From positions 1,177,862 to 1,241,861 of the forward strand of contig NZ_JAODIM010000043.1 in NCBI RefSeq assembly GCF_025527015.1: 64,000 nt of DNA. The letters run 5' to 3'. The notes under the pieces are model-generated. The model saw only the letters and a list, made by a program, of their open reading frames with translations, searched no databases and had not been told where the DNA came from. Each line of letters begins with the position of its first letter. Position 1 is the stretch's first letter. A program made the translations under genes and the position numbers. Shown one piece after another: positions 38,566 to 46,849 of this stretch. This DNA is from Winslowiella arboricola (GTDB taxonomy: Bacteria > Pseudomonadota > Gammaproteobacteria > Enterobacterales > Enterobacteriaceae).

Positions 38566-39636
38566 ATGAAAAAGACAGCTATCGCAATTGCAGTGGCACT
38601 GGCTGGCTTCGCTACCGTAGCGCAGGCCGCACCGAAAGATGACACCTGGTACACCGGTGCTAAACTGGGCTGGTCTCAGTACCATGACAAAGGTTACTAC
38701 GGTAACGGTTACCAAGATAATGACGGCCCATCTCACGAAAGTCAGCTGGGTGCGGGTGCCTTCCTGGGTTATCAGGCGAACCCTTATCTGGGCTTCGAGC
38801 TGGGTTACGACTGGCTTGGCCGTATGCCTAACAAAGGCAACACCACTAACGGTGCTTTCAAAGCTCAGGGCGTTCAGCTGGCAGCTAAATTAAGCTACCC
38901 AGTAGCAGACGACCTGGACGTATATACCCGTCTGGGTGGTATGGTATGGCGTGCTGACTCTACTCAGACCAACCCAACCACTGGTCGCATCAGCGATCAC
39001 GACACCGGCGTTTCTCCGCTGGCAGCAGTTGGTGTTGAATACGCACTGACCAAAAACTGGGCTACCCGCCTGGACTACCAGTGGGTTAACAACATCGGTG
39101 ATGCATCTACCGTTGGCGCACGTCCAGACAACTCAATGCTGAGCGTTGGCGTTTCTTACCGTTTCGGTCAGGACGACGCTGCTGCTCCAGCACCAGCTCC
39201 AGCTCCGGCACCAGCTCCGGTAGTTGAAACCAAGCGTTTCACTCTGAAGTCTGATGTTCTGTTCACCTTCAACAAGTCTTCTCTGAAGCCAGAAGGTCAG
39301 CAGGCACTGGATCAGCTTTACACTCAGCTGAGCTCAATGGATCCTAAAGATGGTTCTGTAGTGGTTCTGGGTTACACCGACCGTATCGGTTCTGACCAGT
39401 ACAACCAGAAACTGTCCGAGCAGCGCGCTCAGTCCGTTGTTGATTACCTGGTCTCTAAAGGTATCCCAGCTGACAAGATTTCTGCACGTGGCCAGGGTGA
39501 ATCTAACCCAGTTACTGGCAACACCTGTGACAGCGTGAAAGGCCGTAATGCCCTGATCGACTGCCTGGCGCCAGACCGTCGCGTAGAAATCGAAGTTAAA
39601 GGCATCAAAGACGTTGTAACTCAGCCACAGGCTTAA
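38566..39636 (+). CDS. ompA: Outer-membrane protein A
   Basis: Abundant outer-membrane protein of 356 residues. A 21-residue signal peptide ends AQA; the eight-stranded barrel follows (to about 195), then an Ala-Pro hinge ([14 protein letters not shown]) and the OmpA-like peptidoglycan-binding domain ([20 protein letters not shown], then [11 protein letters not shown]). Two cysteines in the C-terminal domain (NTCDS, IDCLAP) form the usual disulfide. Codon use is strongly biased, as expected for a highly made protein. Confidence 0.98.
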   Translation: MKKTAIAIAVALAGFATVAQAAPKDDTWYTGAKLGWSQYHDKGYYGNGYQDNDGPSHESQLGAGAFLGYQANPYLGFELGYDWLGRMPNKGNTTNGAFKAQGVQLAAKLSYPVADDLDVYTRLGGMVWRADSTQTNPTTGRISDHDTGVSPLAAVGVEYALTKNWATRLDYQWVNNIGDASTVGARPDNSMLSVGVSYRFGQDDAAAPAPAPAPAPAPVVETKRFTLKSDVLFTFNKSSLKPEGQQALDQLYTQLSSMDPKDGSVVVLGYTDRIGSDQYNQKLSEQRAQSVVDYLVSKGIPADKISARGQGESNPVTGNTCDSVKGRNALIDCLAPDRRVEIEVKGIKDVVTQPQA

Positions 39637-39654
39637 GTTACCAGCGTAAAAAAA

Positions 39655-39676
39655 CCCCGCCAAGGCGGGGTTTTTT
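39655..39676 (+). terminator. ompA terminator
   Basis: CCCCGCCAAGGCGGGG followed by six T, preceded by an A-run, so it may also serve matP on the other strand. Confidence 0.93.
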
Positions 39677-39712
39677 ATTGCCCGAAATCAGTGAAGACGG
39701 GCAAATATCGAC

Positions 39713-40180
39713 TTACTCTTCGGGTTTCTCAGGTTTACCAAGAATATCCTGCAAGCCCTGCTTCAGTGATGACATCTGGCTGGCGTATTTCTCTTTACGC
39801 TCAGCATCTTCAATCAGCTGCACAATGGTTTCTGACAATGTGCAATGACGACGTTGCGCCAGACCGGCCAGACGCTGCCAGACCAGATACTCCAGATCGA
39901 TCGATTTCTTACGGGTATGTTGATGCTCGGCATTAAAGTGGCGTTTGCGACGGGCACGAATCGTCTGTTTCATACGATTCTCCAGCGCCGGATTGATATG
40001 ATCATCAATCCACTTCAGTACTTCTACCGGGCGGTTCTCCATCGCCAGTAACGCGTCCACCGCTTCCTGCGCCGCGCTGAATTCGATATAGCGCGTGATC
40101 AACTCCCCTTCCCGGTGTTTCTTTACCAGGTAGGTCCATTTCCATCCGCTTTCAAGGTTTTCGAGTTGCTGATATTTCAT
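39713..40180 (-). CDS. matP: MatP, macrodomain Ter organiser
   Basis: DNA-binding protein of 155 residues that binds matS sites and organises the replication-terminus macrodomain. The N-terminal MatP domain ([20 protein letters not shown]) and the ribbon-helix-helix/coiled-coil C terminus ([20 protein letters not shown], then [12 protein letters not shown]) are present. The start at 40180 matches E. coli; the frame runs open far upstream to 40441 but overlaps lonH and its promoter. Divergent from lonH as in E. coli. Confidence 0.95.
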   Translation of the reverse strand: MKYQQLENLESGWKWTYLVKKHREGELITRYIEFSAAQEAVDALLAMENRPVEVLKWIDDHINPALENRMKQTIRARRKRHFNAEHQHTRKKSIDLEYLVWQRLAGLAQRRHCTLSETIVQLIEDAERKEKYASQMSSLKQGLQDILGKPEKPEE

Positions 40181-40324
40181 CGGGATCTCATCGTGACCAC
40201 GTAACAAGCTAAGAATAACAGCTTTTTTCTGGCTTGCGGCAGAGAAAACCAGATGATTAAACAACATGGGATGCAGCACAGGGGCAAAATGCATCTCTAC
40301 GGTGCTTAACCGGCTGAAATCTTG

Positions 40325-40330
40325 TATAAT
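40325..40330 (+). promoter_or_regulatory. Consensus -10 element upstream of lonH
   Basis: TATAAT stands 35 nt before the lonH start codon. No good -35 hexamer is seen at the usual distance. Confidence 0.5.
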
Positions 40331-40365
40331 CGCGCTTTTCCTTAATTCAGATAAATTCGATAACT

Positions 40366-42117
40366 TTGACCAATAACCGACTTGAATGGCGCGCCCTACA
40401 GCCCGACACAGACAGCCTGCAGCCCCTTTTCTCCCAGGCATTTGATGACGATACTGACAGTCTGACTGCGGTACAACCTCGTTTAATCAACGCGTTAGGT
40501 TTACTGCAGCAGTCTTCAGTAGCCTTCCCTTTGCTGCTGGTGAAATGTGCGGAAAACCCTGAATACCTGCCGTTACTGACCCGCGCGGCTCAGAGCGTCA
40601 GCACGGAAAGCGAAACAGTGTTCGGTGGGCACTATGTTATCAGCGGCCAGACGGTCAGCTGGCAGCCCGCCAGCAGCGCGGATGAACTGTTTGCCAGCCG
40701 CGGTGAAATTCGTTTCGCCGACTGGATTGAGCCAGAGCAGCTATTTGGATGCGTACGCGTGCATCAGAACAACATTCAGCTGGAACCTGGTCTGCTGCAT
40801 CGTATCAATGGCGGCACGCTGGTGCTGTCGCTGCGCAGCCTGCTGGCTCAGCCATTAATGTGGTTGCGACTCAAACAGGTGATTACGCGTCAGCGCTTCG
40901 ACTGGTTATCGCCGGATGAAACCCGTCCGCTGCCGATTTCAATTCCAGCGATGCCGATGCAGTTCCGCCTGGTACTCAGCGGTGAGCGCGATGCGCTGGC
41001 TGATTTCCAGGAGATGGAGCCAGAACTGGCCTCGTTGTGCATCTATAGCGAATTTGAAGAAAACCTGCAAATTGCCGATCAGGATGATGTCAGCCTGTGG
41101 TGCCAGTGGACCACTCAGCTGGCCAAAAGCCAGATGCTACCGGCGATTGCCGCCGATTTCTGGCCAGTACTGATGCGTGAAAGCGTACGCTATACCGGCG
41201 ATCAGGAAACCCTGCCGCTCTGTCCGGCATGGCTGGTCCGCCAGCTGCGTGAAGCGGCGCTTTATACTGAACAACCGCTGATCAGTGGCGAAAGCCTGAG
41301 TGCTGCGCTGGAAGCGCGCGAATGGCGTGAGGGTTATCTGGCGGAACGCGTACGTGATGAGATCCTGCTTGATCAGATCCTGATCGAAACCGAAGGCGAA
41401 GCCATCGGCCAGATTAACGCGCTGTCAGTGATTGAGTTTCCTGGCCATCCGCGCGCCTTTGGCGAACCTTCCCGTATCAGTTGCGTTGTACAACCCGGCG
41501 ATGGAGAGTTTACTGATGTCGAGCGTAAAGCCGAGTTAGGCGGCAACATCCATGCTAAAGGCATGATGATTATGCAGGCCTATCTGATTGCCGAACTGCA
41601 GCTTGATCAGCAACTGCCCTTCTCCGCTTCGCTGGTGTTTGAGCAATCCTATTCGGAAGTTGACGGCGACAGCGCCTCGCTGGCGGAACTGTGTGCGTTA
41701 GTCAGCGCGCTGGCCAGCCAGCCGATTAACCAGCAAATTGCCGTTACCGGCTCGGTCGATCAATTTGGTAATGTGCAGCCAGTTGGCGGACTGAACGAGA
41801 AAGTGGAAGGCTTTTTTGAAATTTGCCGCCAGCGTAGTCTGAGCGGAAAACAAGGCGTGATTATTCCCGCCAGTAATGTGCGCCACCTCTGTTTACAACA
41901 GGATGTGGTCGATGCGGTGCGCGATGGCCAGTTCCATATCTGGGCGGTCAGTAGCGCGGACGAAGCATTGCCACTGCTGACTGGCGTAGAATGGGACAAA
42001 GAGCATGCTCCCTGTCTGCTACGATCTATTCAGGAACGTATTGCACAAATTCATCTGCAGGACGCACGCCAGCGTCCATGGCCGCTGCGTTGGCTTAACT
42101 GGTTTAACCACAGCTGA
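40366..42117 (+). CDS. lonH: LonH/YcbZ, Lon-like protease without AAA+ ATPase core
   Basis: Protein of 583 residues ending in a Lon-type serine-lysine peptidase domain. The catalytic dyad is S436 ([19 protein letters not shown]) and K479 ([13 protein letters not shown]). The N-terminal half is a degenerate Lon-like region with [20 protein letters not shown]. The start codon is TTG at 40366, chosen because [17 protein letters not shown] lines up with the E. coli N terminus. It lies between matP and fabA as in E. coli. Its substrates are not known. Confidence 0.93.
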   Translation: MTNNRLEWRALQPDTDSLQPLFSQAFDDDTDSLTAVQPRLINALGLLQQSSVAFPLLLVKCAENPEYLPLLTRAAQSVSTESETVFGGHYVISGQTVSWQPASSADELFASRGEIRFADWIEPEQLFGCVRVHQNNIQLEPGLLHRINGGTLVLSLRSLLAQPLMWLRLKQVITRQRFDWLSPDETRPLPISIPAMPMQFRLVLSGERDALADFQEMEPELASLCIYSEFEENLQIADQDDVSLWCQWTTQLAKSQMLPAIAADFWPVLMRESVRYTGDQETLPLCPAWLVRQLREAALYTEQPLISGESLSAALEAREWREGYLAERVRDEILLDQILIETEGEAIGQINALSVIEFPGHPRAFGEPSRISCVVQPGDGEFTDVERKAELGGNIHAKGMMIMQAYLIAELQLDQQLPFSASLVFEQSYSEVDGDSASLAELCALVSALASQPINQQIAVTGSVDQFGNVQPVGGLNEKVEGFFEICRQRSLSGKQGVIIPASNVRHLCLQQDVVDAVRDGQFHIWAVSSADEALPLLTGVEWDKEHAPCLLRSIQERIAQIHLQDARQRPWPLRWLNWFNHS

Positions 42118-42185
42118 TCGGAGTTGTTCAGCTTACACCTGTTAGCTAACCTTCGTGATTCACTAAAATAAGGCTTAATTAAAAC

Positions 42186-42704
42186 ATGGTAGATAAACGC
42201 GAATCCTATACAAAAGAAGACCTGATTGCTTCTGGTCGCGGTGAACTGTTTGGCGCTGGTGGCCCACCATTGCCAGCCGGTAATATGTTGATGATGGACC
42301 GTGTCGTTAAAATGACGGAAGACGGCGGTAACTATGGTAAAGGTTTCGTTGAAGCCGAGCTGGATATCAATCCGGACCTGTGGTTCTTTGGCTGTCACTT
42401 TATCAACGATCCGGTAATGCCAGGCTGCTTAGGTCTTGATGCCATGTGGCAGCTGGTAGGCTTCTATCTGGGCTGGCTGGGTGCGGAAGGTAAAGGCCGC
42501 GCGCTGGGCGTGGGTGAAGTGAAATTCACTGGCCAGGTCCTGCCAACCGCGAAGAAAGTGACCTATCGTATCCACTTTAAGCGCGTGATTAACCGTAAAC
42601 TGGTGATGGGCGTCGCTGATGGCGAAGTGCTGGTTGATGGCCATGTTATTTATAACGCCACCGATCTGAAAGTGGGTCTGTTTAAAGACACCACCGCTTT
42701 CTAG
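42186..42704 (+). CDS. fabA: 3-hydroxydecanoyl-ACP dehydratase/isomerase
   Basis: Dehydrates 3-hydroxydecanoyl-ACP and isomerises trans-2- to cis-3-decenoyl-ACP, the entry to unsaturated fatty acids. The 172-residue protein keeps H71 ([16 protein letters not shown]) and D85 (LGLDAMWQL) of the hot-dog-fold active site. It is the last conserved chromosomal gene; rmf, its usual neighbour, does not follow. Confidence 0.98.
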   Translation: MVDKRESYTKEDLIASGRGELFGAGGPPLPAGNMLMMDRVVKMTEDGGNYGKGFVEAELDINPDLWFFGCHFINDPVMPGCLGLDAMWQLVGFYLGWLGAEGKGRALGVGEVKFTGQVLPTAKKVTYRIHFKRVINRKLVMGVADGEVLVDGHVIYNATDLKVGLFKDTTAF

Positions 42705-42730
42705 CATGATATTTATATCTTAATGAATTT

Positions 42731-42764
42731 AAAGGTATTGTTTGTTAATTCTCAATGCCTTTTT
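42731..42764 (+). terminator. fabA terminator
   Basis: AAAGGTATTG and CAATGCCTTT pair (one G-T) around a 12-nt loop, followed by T. It marks the last chromosomal feature before the prophage. Confidence 0.85.
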
Positions 42765-42770
42765 ATTGAA

Positions 42771-42792
42771 AGTGATACACTCAGTGATACAC
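42771..42792. repeat. Tandem 10-bp direct repeat at the chromosome/prophage border
   Basis: AGTGATACAC occurs twice with a 12-bp period, 7 nt past the fabA terminator. It could be part of an attachment site or an integrase arm site. Confidence 0.5.
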
Positions 42793-42809
42793 AAGCAATT
42801 TCATGGCAG

Positions 42810-42911
42810 TTAAATCGTCGGCCTGTCCGGCTCATGCAACCGTGTGATTACCGCCGTCACTACACCGATCACCACCACGCCCTCCATGATGCTCCCTTCG
42901 CCCTCAAGAAG
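42810..42911 (-). pseudogene. Possible C-terminal remnant of a HumD/UmuD-like peptidase
   Basis: A short minus-strand frame (residues GEGSIMEGVVVIGVVTAVIT then RLHEPDRPTI) resembles the last strand of S24-family UmuD/HumD proteins. A stop codon lies just upstream, so at best it is a fragment. Alternatively a 25-residue frame starts at ATG 42887 after GGGAG. The identification is from memory of the family and weak. Confidence 0.3.
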
Positions 42912-43082
42912 CTAAAGGCTGTACTGGAAAAGATGCTTGAAGAGGCTGACACTTCGCTGACCAATGATCTCTGAGTGGCGCCGAAGGTGGTAACGTTGAT
43001 TTTTCCTGAATCGGCCCAACATTGTCAGGGCTACATTAAAATTTTGGACGGCACATACCGAAGATCAAGCAAAGAGGCACTT

Positions 43083-43289
43083 ATGGATATTGCAGATTTA
43101 GCGCAAGAACGTGAGGAAACCATACTGGACGCTGCTCTTTCCGCGAGAGAAATCAGATTGAAAAGCCCTGATGGCATGTGCATCTGGTGCAAAGACGAAC
43201 CTGTCGTCGTGAACACAGCTTTCTGTTCAGCTGAGTGCGGAGATGACTACGCAAAATATCAGCGTGAACAGCTCCAGCGCAGAGTTTAG
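43083..43289 (+). CDS. TraR/DksA-type zinc-finger protein
   Basis: Small protein of 68 residues with an N-terminal helix (MDIADLAQEREETILDAAL) and a C4 zinc finger: C33 and C36 (CIWC), C48 and C52 (CSAEC). TraR-type proteins, common in prophages and plasmids, bind the secondary channel of RNA polymerase and imitate DksA with ppGpp. AGAGG lies before the ATG. The frame is open about 35 codons further upstream, but without a plausible start site. The second pair is C-x3-C. Confidence 0.75.
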   Translation: MDIADLAQEREETILDAALSAREIRLKSPDGMCIWCKDEPVVVNTAFCSAECGDDYAKYQREQLQRRV

Positions 43290-43447
43290 GCTTAAACAAC
43301 TTGCAGTAAAGGCCGGTAGCCCGGCCATTCTCAATCTGTATATCCATACAGCCTGAATAAATCCACATAAAACACAAATAATAAGCTCAGGTTATGATAC
43401 CTCTCTTACGTCTCTGGTCATCATCCTGATTGAACAGCCTTCTAAAA

Positions 43448-43558
43448 ATGGAGTGGGTTATCAATTATTTCACATTAGTGCTGGCCGCATTAGCAGTACT
43501 TGCTGGTGCTATTTTAGCCGTAGAGATAATACGAAAATATGGACTACCGCTAATGTGA
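43448..43558 (+). CDS. Possible 36-residue single-span membrane peptide
   Basis: A short frame gives MEWVINYFTLVLAALAVLAG followed by AILAVEIIRKYGLPLM: one long hydrophobic helix and a charged end. No good ribosome site is seen, so expression is doubtful. Confidence 0.3.
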   Translation: MEWVINYFTLVLAALAVLAGAILAVEIIRKYGLPLM

Positions 43559-44045
43559 TGTCAGAAAAAACATAAACTGAACACCAACGCCAGGTGTGAT
43601 GAGGAAGATAAATCTCAAGGATGAGCCCTTTTGGGATTCCGTAAGCGGCGTTCGAACAGCACTACAAATCAGCATCAGGGCTGGTTAGAACGGGAGATAG
43701 AGCCACAGGGAGGTGTTTACTTGCAGGGCAAAAAAGACTACGACGCGGCTGGTTTAGGCCAGTGGCCGGAAGAGACGTTCGGGTGAGATGGTTGTTTTAT
43801 TTTGATGATTAAACAGGATGAGTTATCGTCTCTTTTACTCGACAAACATACAGTATGTACATCTTTACCGTTGAGGCATACAATCTCATTTCGGCTATCT
43901 TGTAAGCTAAACGATTTATCATTTTGGACTGATTACGTGCAACATCTTTGGTTTACAGCTAAAGTTCAACATATGTAGTCCGATAACTTATCTCAACCCA
44001 CATAGAAAATGTAATCTCCGATAGTTACGGCTAAGGAGTAGAATT
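43559..44045. other. Prophage flank without a supported gene
   Basis: No intact gene is seen. A frame ending at about 43785 (LQGKKDYDAAGLGQWPEETF then stop) looks like the tail of a decayed phage gene but has no start or upstream family match. The rest, 43786-44030, is AT-rich and probably holds the promoter of the next gene. Confidence 0.45.
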
Positions 44046-44255
44046 ATGAAATTTAATATGCAGCTCGACCATAACTACGCGTCTTTTACTACTCCTAGAT
44101 CAGGAGTATATGTTTTCGTGGATTCTTTCGATAATCATGAATTTGACGTTCGTGTGGGTAGCCTTTTAGATAGCAATTGTGTCGGAACTATCCATGCCGA
44201 AAGCGATGATGAGCTTAACGACGAGCTTGAGAAAATCACGGCAGATTTTCTATGA
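44046..44255 (+). CDS. Hypothetical 69-residue prophage protein
   Basis: Acidic protein of 69 residues, no membrane segment, with an opening MKFNMQLDHNYASFTTPRSG and an acidic C terminus ESDDELNDELEKITADF. TAAGGAG lies 9 nt before the ATG. Its stop overlaps the start of the following (frameshifted) gene as ATGA. No family is recognised. Confidence 0.65.
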   Translation: MKFNMQLDHNYASFTTPRSGVYVFVDSFDNHEFDVRVGSLLDSNCVGTIHAESDDELNDELEKITADFL

Positions 44256-44627
44256 CAATTTCGCAGCAAGGCATTCTTGATCTAGAGGGTGAACTCAACG
44301 ACATTCTCGAAAAAATAATGCTGAGCTACACTTCACTTTTCACGCTTCCGTAGACCGGATTAACGACCCCGCAACAATCCAGCCATCTCTTTGGCCGAGC
44401 TTGAAGGGGTATTTAAAGAATTCATCCGAGTCCACCTACATACTATTCTAGGCATGCCTGATGGCGCACTTTTTACGCTAACCTGTAACAAATCAAAATT
44501 GAATTTTCCTTGCAGTATTTCTCACGACTCGCGGTTTGGAAGAATTTGGGTTGTTCAAAGCATTATCACGGTTATGAGAAAAGCTAACTTTAAAAGTAAA
44601 GTTAGCATTGTGCTTAGGATTAATTGA
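44252..44627 (+). pseudogene. Small prophage gene broken by two one-base deletions
   Basis: The ATG at 44252 overlaps the previous stop. Frame 1 reads MTISQQGILDLEGELNDILE; restoring one A in the A6 run at 44310-44315 continues into NAELHFTFHASVDRINDP; restoring one C in the following C4 run continues into RNNPAISLAELEGVFKEFIR and on to a stop at 44627. The repaired product has about 125 residues ending FPCSISHDS...TVMRKANFKSKV. All three pieces read as one coherent protein, so the break is secondary. Function unknown. Confidence 0.65.
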
Positions 44628-44645
44628 TTTTGCATGAGTGATCAC

Positions 44646-44669
44646 CCGGCTACAGCGCCGGTTTTTTTT
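44646..44669 (+). terminator. Terminator after the broken gene
   Basis: CCGGC and GCCGG around a 6-nt loop, followed by eight T. Confidence 0.85.
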
Positions 44670-44731
44670 GCCTGTCGTAACTCCAATCACACTACCTCAG
44701 CAGGAAATCACATATTGACTATACTTGGTAT

Positions 44732-44811
44732 GTCATAGCTCGGTTCGAAATCCTGAGGATATGACATTTGAGTGTGATTTGTTTTGCCCGCTCCCAGTGC
44801 GGGCTTTTTTT
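44732..44811 (+). ncRNA. Candidate small RNA A
   Basis: TATACT (44720-44725) could serve as a -10 element. The next 80 nt hold an inverted repeat ATGTCATA/TATGACAT (44730-44737 and 44760-44767) with GCTC/TGAG inside, and end in a GCCCGC/GCGGGC terminator with seven T (44786-44811). There is no reading frame. The loop holds GGTTCGAAATCC, like a tRNA T-arm. Confidence 0.45.
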
Positions 44812-44938
44812 CATCCGTGTTTTAAAAGTCTACACAACAAGATTGTCACGGGTTAAATCACCTCACCAAGATAACCTTGCTATAGCTCAGGGCTGAATTT
44901 CACATCCGGGATCGCCAGTTGACGGCACTCATGGAGAA

Positions 44939-45181
44939 TCAATTTTCCAGTGCATTAACAGCAGCTTCCATCGCATGTTCTGACTTGTTGTTTTTCTTTA
45001 TGTCCATTTTTTGCAGAGCCCTTTTGAGCGCATCGGCTATCACAACCTGCTCTGACTCAATACCTAAATCGTGCAAAGTGAAAACCATATCTCCTACTAC
45101 TCTACACATCTCATCATAATCAATAGGTGGCTCTGTAGACAAAACTAACACTCCATGCTGGTAAACGTTAGGTTTATCCAA
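44939..45181 (-). CDS. Hypothetical 80-residue prophage protein
   Basis: Acidic, probably helical protein opening MDKPNVYQHGVLVLSTEPPI and continuing with DYDEMCRVVGDMVFTLHDLG. The only start available is TTG at 45181, since a stop lies two codons upstream, and no ribosome site is obvious. No family is recognised. The interval 45182-45470 is AT-rich and holds no gene. Confidence 0.5.
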   Translation of the reverse strand: MDKPNVYQHGVLVLSTEPPIDYDEMCRVVGDMVFTLHDLGIESEQVVIADALKRALQKMDIKKNNKSEHAMEAAVNALEN

Positions 45182-45470
45182 ACACTAAGAAAATTATGAA
45201 TAGAAATCAAGAAATTAATATGCACTTTAGTATATTTTGAAGTGGGTCACATTTTACGAAAAAATCACTTATTGGCAGTAGTTAGCTAATGAGTTTAATC
45301 ATTTATTAAGAAAACCTCACAAAGCTAAGCCAACCGACTGTATTTAAATTAGAAAAAACTCAATGTGGCACTATTCTTAAATTATAATTCTGGCTAATTT
45401 TTTGGTGCGTAAAATTTGAGTTATGGTATAAAATATTACTACCATCGTTAAATAGAGACGGACTCATTTT

Positions 45471-45707
45471 ATGAAAAAATTAATCATACCTCTTTTCCTT
45501 ATGGCACTTACTAACGTTTCCTTTGCTGCGGTCCCGGTTACTGAAGGTACAGCGGCAGGCGACGACGCATCTACAACAGCCGTTGGTTCCAGTTCGGCTG
45601 TAGGTATAGGTGCAGTTGCTGCACTTGCTGGAGTGGCACTCGCAACTGCAGGCGGTAGCGATGGTTCAAACACAGGAACTACGACTACCACTAGTACTAC
45701 ACGATAA
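45471..45707 (+). CDS. YjbE-like exported Gly/Ala/Thr-rich protein
   Basis: Exported protein of 78 residues with a signal peptide (KKLIIPLFLMALTNVSFA, cleavage after residue 19). The mature part is Ala/Gly/Ser/Thr-rich and ends GGSDGSNTGTTTTTSTTR, closely like the end of E. coli YjbE. In E. coli yjbE heads the yjbEFGH operon for an exopolysaccharide; here it stands alone without yjbFGH, in the flank of a prophage. Role unknown. A terminator follows. Confidence 0.75.
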   Translation: MKKLIIPLFLMALTNVSFAAVPVTEGTAAGDDASTTAVGSSSAVGIGAVAALAGVALATAGGSDGSNTGTTTTTSTTR

Positions 45708-45740
45708 TCTTTTTTCTGAACAACCTTTTGAAAAATAAAG

Positions 45741-45762
45741 CCGGGGTTTTCTCCGGTTTTTT
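45741..45762 (+). terminator. Terminator of the yjbE-like gene
   Basis: CCGG-GGTTTTCT-CCGG with flanking A and six T, 33 nt past the stop. Confidence 0.75.
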
Positions 45763-45832
45763 ATTTATTGACCGTGATCACACAACTTATATTTTACCCC
45801 CCCTCCTTGTATGCCAGTGCTATAATTAAATC

Positions 45833-45911
45833 CTAGCTATCGTTGTTCTGCCTAGACTGTTTTATTCTTTGTTGATTCTGCCCGCCACCCCCAATCGGCG
45901 GGCTTTTTTTT
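45833..45911 (+). ncRNA. Candidate small RNA B
   Basis: An extended -10 element TGCTATAAT (45818-45826) would start a transcript near 45833. It ends 79 nt later at a strong terminator, GCCCGCC/GGCGGGC with eight T (45880-45911). No reading frame lies between. Confidence 0.5.
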
Positions 45912-45969
45912 AACGGTACTGATTCCTCTAAAAACAACCAACATCTCTCCCGAATGCTACACTTACATA

Positions 45970-46042
45970 ACAAAGCAGCATAGCTTTGTTCATTAGAACT
46001 CCCTTTACTCGCTTAGCCCTCCCCTCCCGGTGGGCTTTTTTT
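45970..46042 (+). ncRNA. Candidate small RNA C
   Basis: An extended -10 element TGCTACACT (45955-45963) precedes a perfect 8-bp hairpin, AACAAAGC/GCTTTGTT (45969-45976 and 45983-45990), and a terminator AGCCC/GGGCT with seven T (46015-46042). No reading frame lies between. Confidence 0.5.
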
Positions 46043-46146
46043 CATTTTGCGCCGGGCTATCAGCCCTGAAGATTTCAACCTTACCATTGTTAAATTTAGT
46101 TGGTGGGAGTGCCCAGGCAGGGCGATAACAGCGGGTTTGTGATTGA

Positions 46147-46848
46147 TTAAGGGACTGTGACACCGCGATCGGCCATAATGGCGGCGATTGCGTCCATCAA
46201 TGTCACGCAGTCAGCTGTGGCTAAAATTTCGCTATAAGCGCAAAACATACCAATCGTGCCGGGCGCGCCAGTCTTTAATGAAGCGTCAAATGCATCTGGC
46301 AATCCATTCAGGTAAATTGGCAATGTGGATTTTGCCCTGGTAGTTACCGCTGCGCTCACTTCGGCGCCAGCATGCGAAATACGCTTAATCAGCGTGTTGG
46401 ATATCTGAATAGTCTGCACCGTCCACGCCTGCGAGTACCCCACCGATGACAGTGAATAGTTGGATGGTGATGTCACGCCAGAAGCAACAATCATGGTTGG
46501 CGTGTTGTTGGCGGCAGTCGCAAGGCGAAAACCGGTAAACGGCGCAGCTGCGGGTGACAGGTTACCCATCCCCATATGCTGAGTACCGGTCACCCTGTCA
46601 ATTTTCCAGCAGAAAATCAGGGTCATATTATCCTGTTCGATAATATTGGTGTTTAGAGGCGTTGTCGCCGTCGCTATGGCACCCTGCGCTCCAAACGTTC
46701 CGGCAAAATCCATACTGAGTGCGCCGGTGGCTCCATCCGCGCTCAGCATGTCGAAAATCTCAATGGTTGACGCCCGAAGCAGAGGCACGGTCGGATCAAT
46801 GAGCGGCAGGTCTGCATTATCAAAAGTTGTGTCGAGAGTTAGGCGCAT
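46147..46848 (-). CDS. Phage tail-fibre-associated protein, function unknown
   Basis: Protein of 233 residues, beta-rich by appearance, without signal or membrane segment. It is the last gene of the late operon. ATG at 46848 is chosen, since the longer frame starts inside the tail-spike gene. Segments such as TLIFCWKIDRVTGTQHMGMG and TGAPGTIGMFCAYSEILATA suggest a lectin-like (concanavalin-type) fold, but no family is certain. Position directly after the SGNH tail spike suggests a receptor-binding or capping role. Confidence 0.6.
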   Translation of the reverse strand: MRLTLDTTFDNADLPLIDPTVPLLRASTIEIFDMLSADGATGALSMDFAGTFGAQGAIATATTPLNTNIIEQDNMTLIFCWKIDRVTGTQHMGMGNLSPAAAPFTGFRLATAANNTPTMIVASGVTSPSNYSLSSVGYSQAWTVQTIQISNTLIKRISHAGAEVSAAVTTRAKSTLPIYLNGLPDAFDASLKTGAPGTIGMFCAYSEILATADCVTLMDAIAAIMADRGVTVP

Positions 46849-46849
46849 T

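Noticed and set aside
42723..42974. 83-codon plus-strand frame after fabA
   Set aside because: It starts before and runs through the fabA terminator, has no ribosome site, and its middle is opposite the HumD-like fragment. The last 23 codons could be a relic but support is too thin.
43290..44045. Rmf expected after fabA
   Set aside because: I looked for the Rmf sequence here (in E. coli it follows fabA) and did not find it; it is presumably beyond the prophage.
44730..44811. A tRNA gene suggested by GGTTCGAAATCC
   Set aside because: No acceptor, D or anticodon arm can be built around it; the sequence sits in the loop of a simple hairpin.
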